Position numbers and translations under genes: made by a program
Part shown: positions 63,301 through 64,000 of the stretch, piece after piece
Position numbering within the stretch: the stretch's first letter is position 1
Layout of the letters: each line of letters begins with the position of its first letter
Notes under the pieces: model-generated
Database searches by the model: none
The model's input: only the letters and a program-made list of their open reading frames with translations
Told to the model about the DNA's origin: nothing
NCBI GenBank assembly: GCA_905178155.1
Contig: CAJINV010000006.1
Coordinates: 4,513,175 to 4,577,174, forward strand
Source: Amoebophrya sp. A120
Lineage: Eukaryota > Sar > Dinophyceae > Syndiniales > Amoebophryaceae
Reading direction: 5' to 3'
DNA: 64,000 nucleotides

Positions 63301-64000
63301 AAGCATTCTCGCTCCTTATGTGGTAGTTGAGCTTCTACTTTTTTATCACCCCGGCGGTGTTGAGCATTAATTTCGTAGTAAGTAAAAAAAAAAACTTCGA
63401 TAAAGCTGCATCGATCGTCAATACGTACGTACAGTGTCTGTTGATTTTACAATCGTTACTGCCGAGATTCTTTTTATGTTCTTGTCACGTACTAGTACTC
63501 GTGATTTTTTCAAAATGATGCGCATTTCATGTCGTGAAATATATAGGTACATAGATGAACCGTATCTGCAAAAATTGCTATAGTAGAAGCTGCTGTAGCT
63601 GCATGAGAAACTACTGAACTTTTAGGTCCAGCATAAAAGCGCCGGCGCTGCGTGGATCTTTCAAAACATCCCCTCAAAGTGCTTTGTTTGTATGTAGTGA
63701 GGTCACCGAACGGTTCTAACCGGGGAGTTTTTTTGCCACCTCCCGTGAAAAACGACCGGCAGTTTTGAAGCGGGCGGAAGTGTTTTTTGACAGAAAAAAT
63801 TTTCAATTGTCAAGCGGCCGGGGCGTTGCCATCAAACAAGCCCGGTTGAAAACTATCGATTCGCACTTGATAAAACGACGCAGGGGAGCCGGCAAAAGGG
63901 GCGCCCTTCTGAGGCGCCCGCCGCCTTGGTTTCTGGCGATTTGGGGCGCCCAAAAAGGGGCGCGCAAAAAACGCGCCCAAAATCAGAACAGCGAAACAGC
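63301..64000. other. 3' flank and GC-rich edge
   Basis: AT-rich 3' flank to about 63600, then increasingly GC-rich with GGGGCGCC-type words from about 63830. No gene supported. Confidence 0.4.

Noticed and set aside
63510-63806. 98-codon minus-strand frame near the right edge
   Set aside because: Lies in 3' flank DNA, with no homology and no link to other exons.
1-64000. tRNA, rRNA and dinoflagellate spliced-leader RNA genes
   Set aside because: I looked for cloverleaf-like stretches, rRNA words and the spliced-leader core and saw none I could defend. A covariance-model scan would be decisive.

Overview
This is nuclear DNA of a eukaryote, most likely a syndinian dinoflagellate related to Amoebophrya (inference from architecture; no rRNA or other marker gene is present). 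Every supportable gene lies on the + strand. The genes are broken by about 66 small intron-like mobile elements ('introner elements'). Each element begins TAT and ends ATA, has terminal inverted repeats, and sits between two copies of a 5-bp target-site duplication (TSD). Removing one element plus one TSD copy restores the reading frame. Summing exons on that rule gives frames divisible by three in the three largest multi-exon genes: 1,027, 3,502 and 962 codons. Element ends do not follow GT-AG. A few ordinary GT-AG introns occur in the same genes.

Element families are named here by their 5' arm: IE-1 (TGCAAAAGTATCGTACTCG), IE-2 (TGCAAAAATGTCTGGGTCTG), IE-3 (CCTGAGTAAAAACGTNCCC), IE-4 (GGAAAAATCCCCCCTCCCC), IE-5 (GAGTGCACAACTCCCCC), IE-6 (TTCTCAAANGTTA), IE-7 (CGAAAAAACTGTTT), IE-8 (GAAAAAAGTGTTAC), IE-9 (TATGGAAGNATCAGG).

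Layout. At 0.5-21.3 kb there is a tandem family of related genes of unknown function: an N-terminal fragment (0.6-2.3 kb), a decayed copy with an in-frame stop (3.7-8.3 kb), an intact copy (12.7-17.5 kb) and a related gene (17.6-20.5 kb). A small Arg-rich gene end lies at 11.5-12.5 kb. At 23.2-39.2 kb there is one giant coiled-coil gene with 18 element introns. At 38.2-45.4 kb a tandem duplication spans the end of the coiled-coil gene and the start of the next gene. It leaves a truncated membrane-protein copy, an orphan coiled-coil tail and one intact membrane-protein gene. At 46.4-52.0 kb there is a DUF3431-type gene. At 53.0-63.3 kb there is a GT34 (GMA12/MNN10) glycosyltransferase gene with 17 elements, and a 103-bp tandem array in one of its GT-AG introns.

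Function. The DUF3431-type and GT34 genes, and the N-anchored protein before them, suggest neighbouring genes for Golgi or surface glycosylation. The first three genes and the coiled-coil protein have no assignable function. The most interesting content is the element system. It shows nine or more arm families using one insertion and excision rule, near-identical copies in different genes, occupied and empty sites in duplicated exons, and nested insertions.
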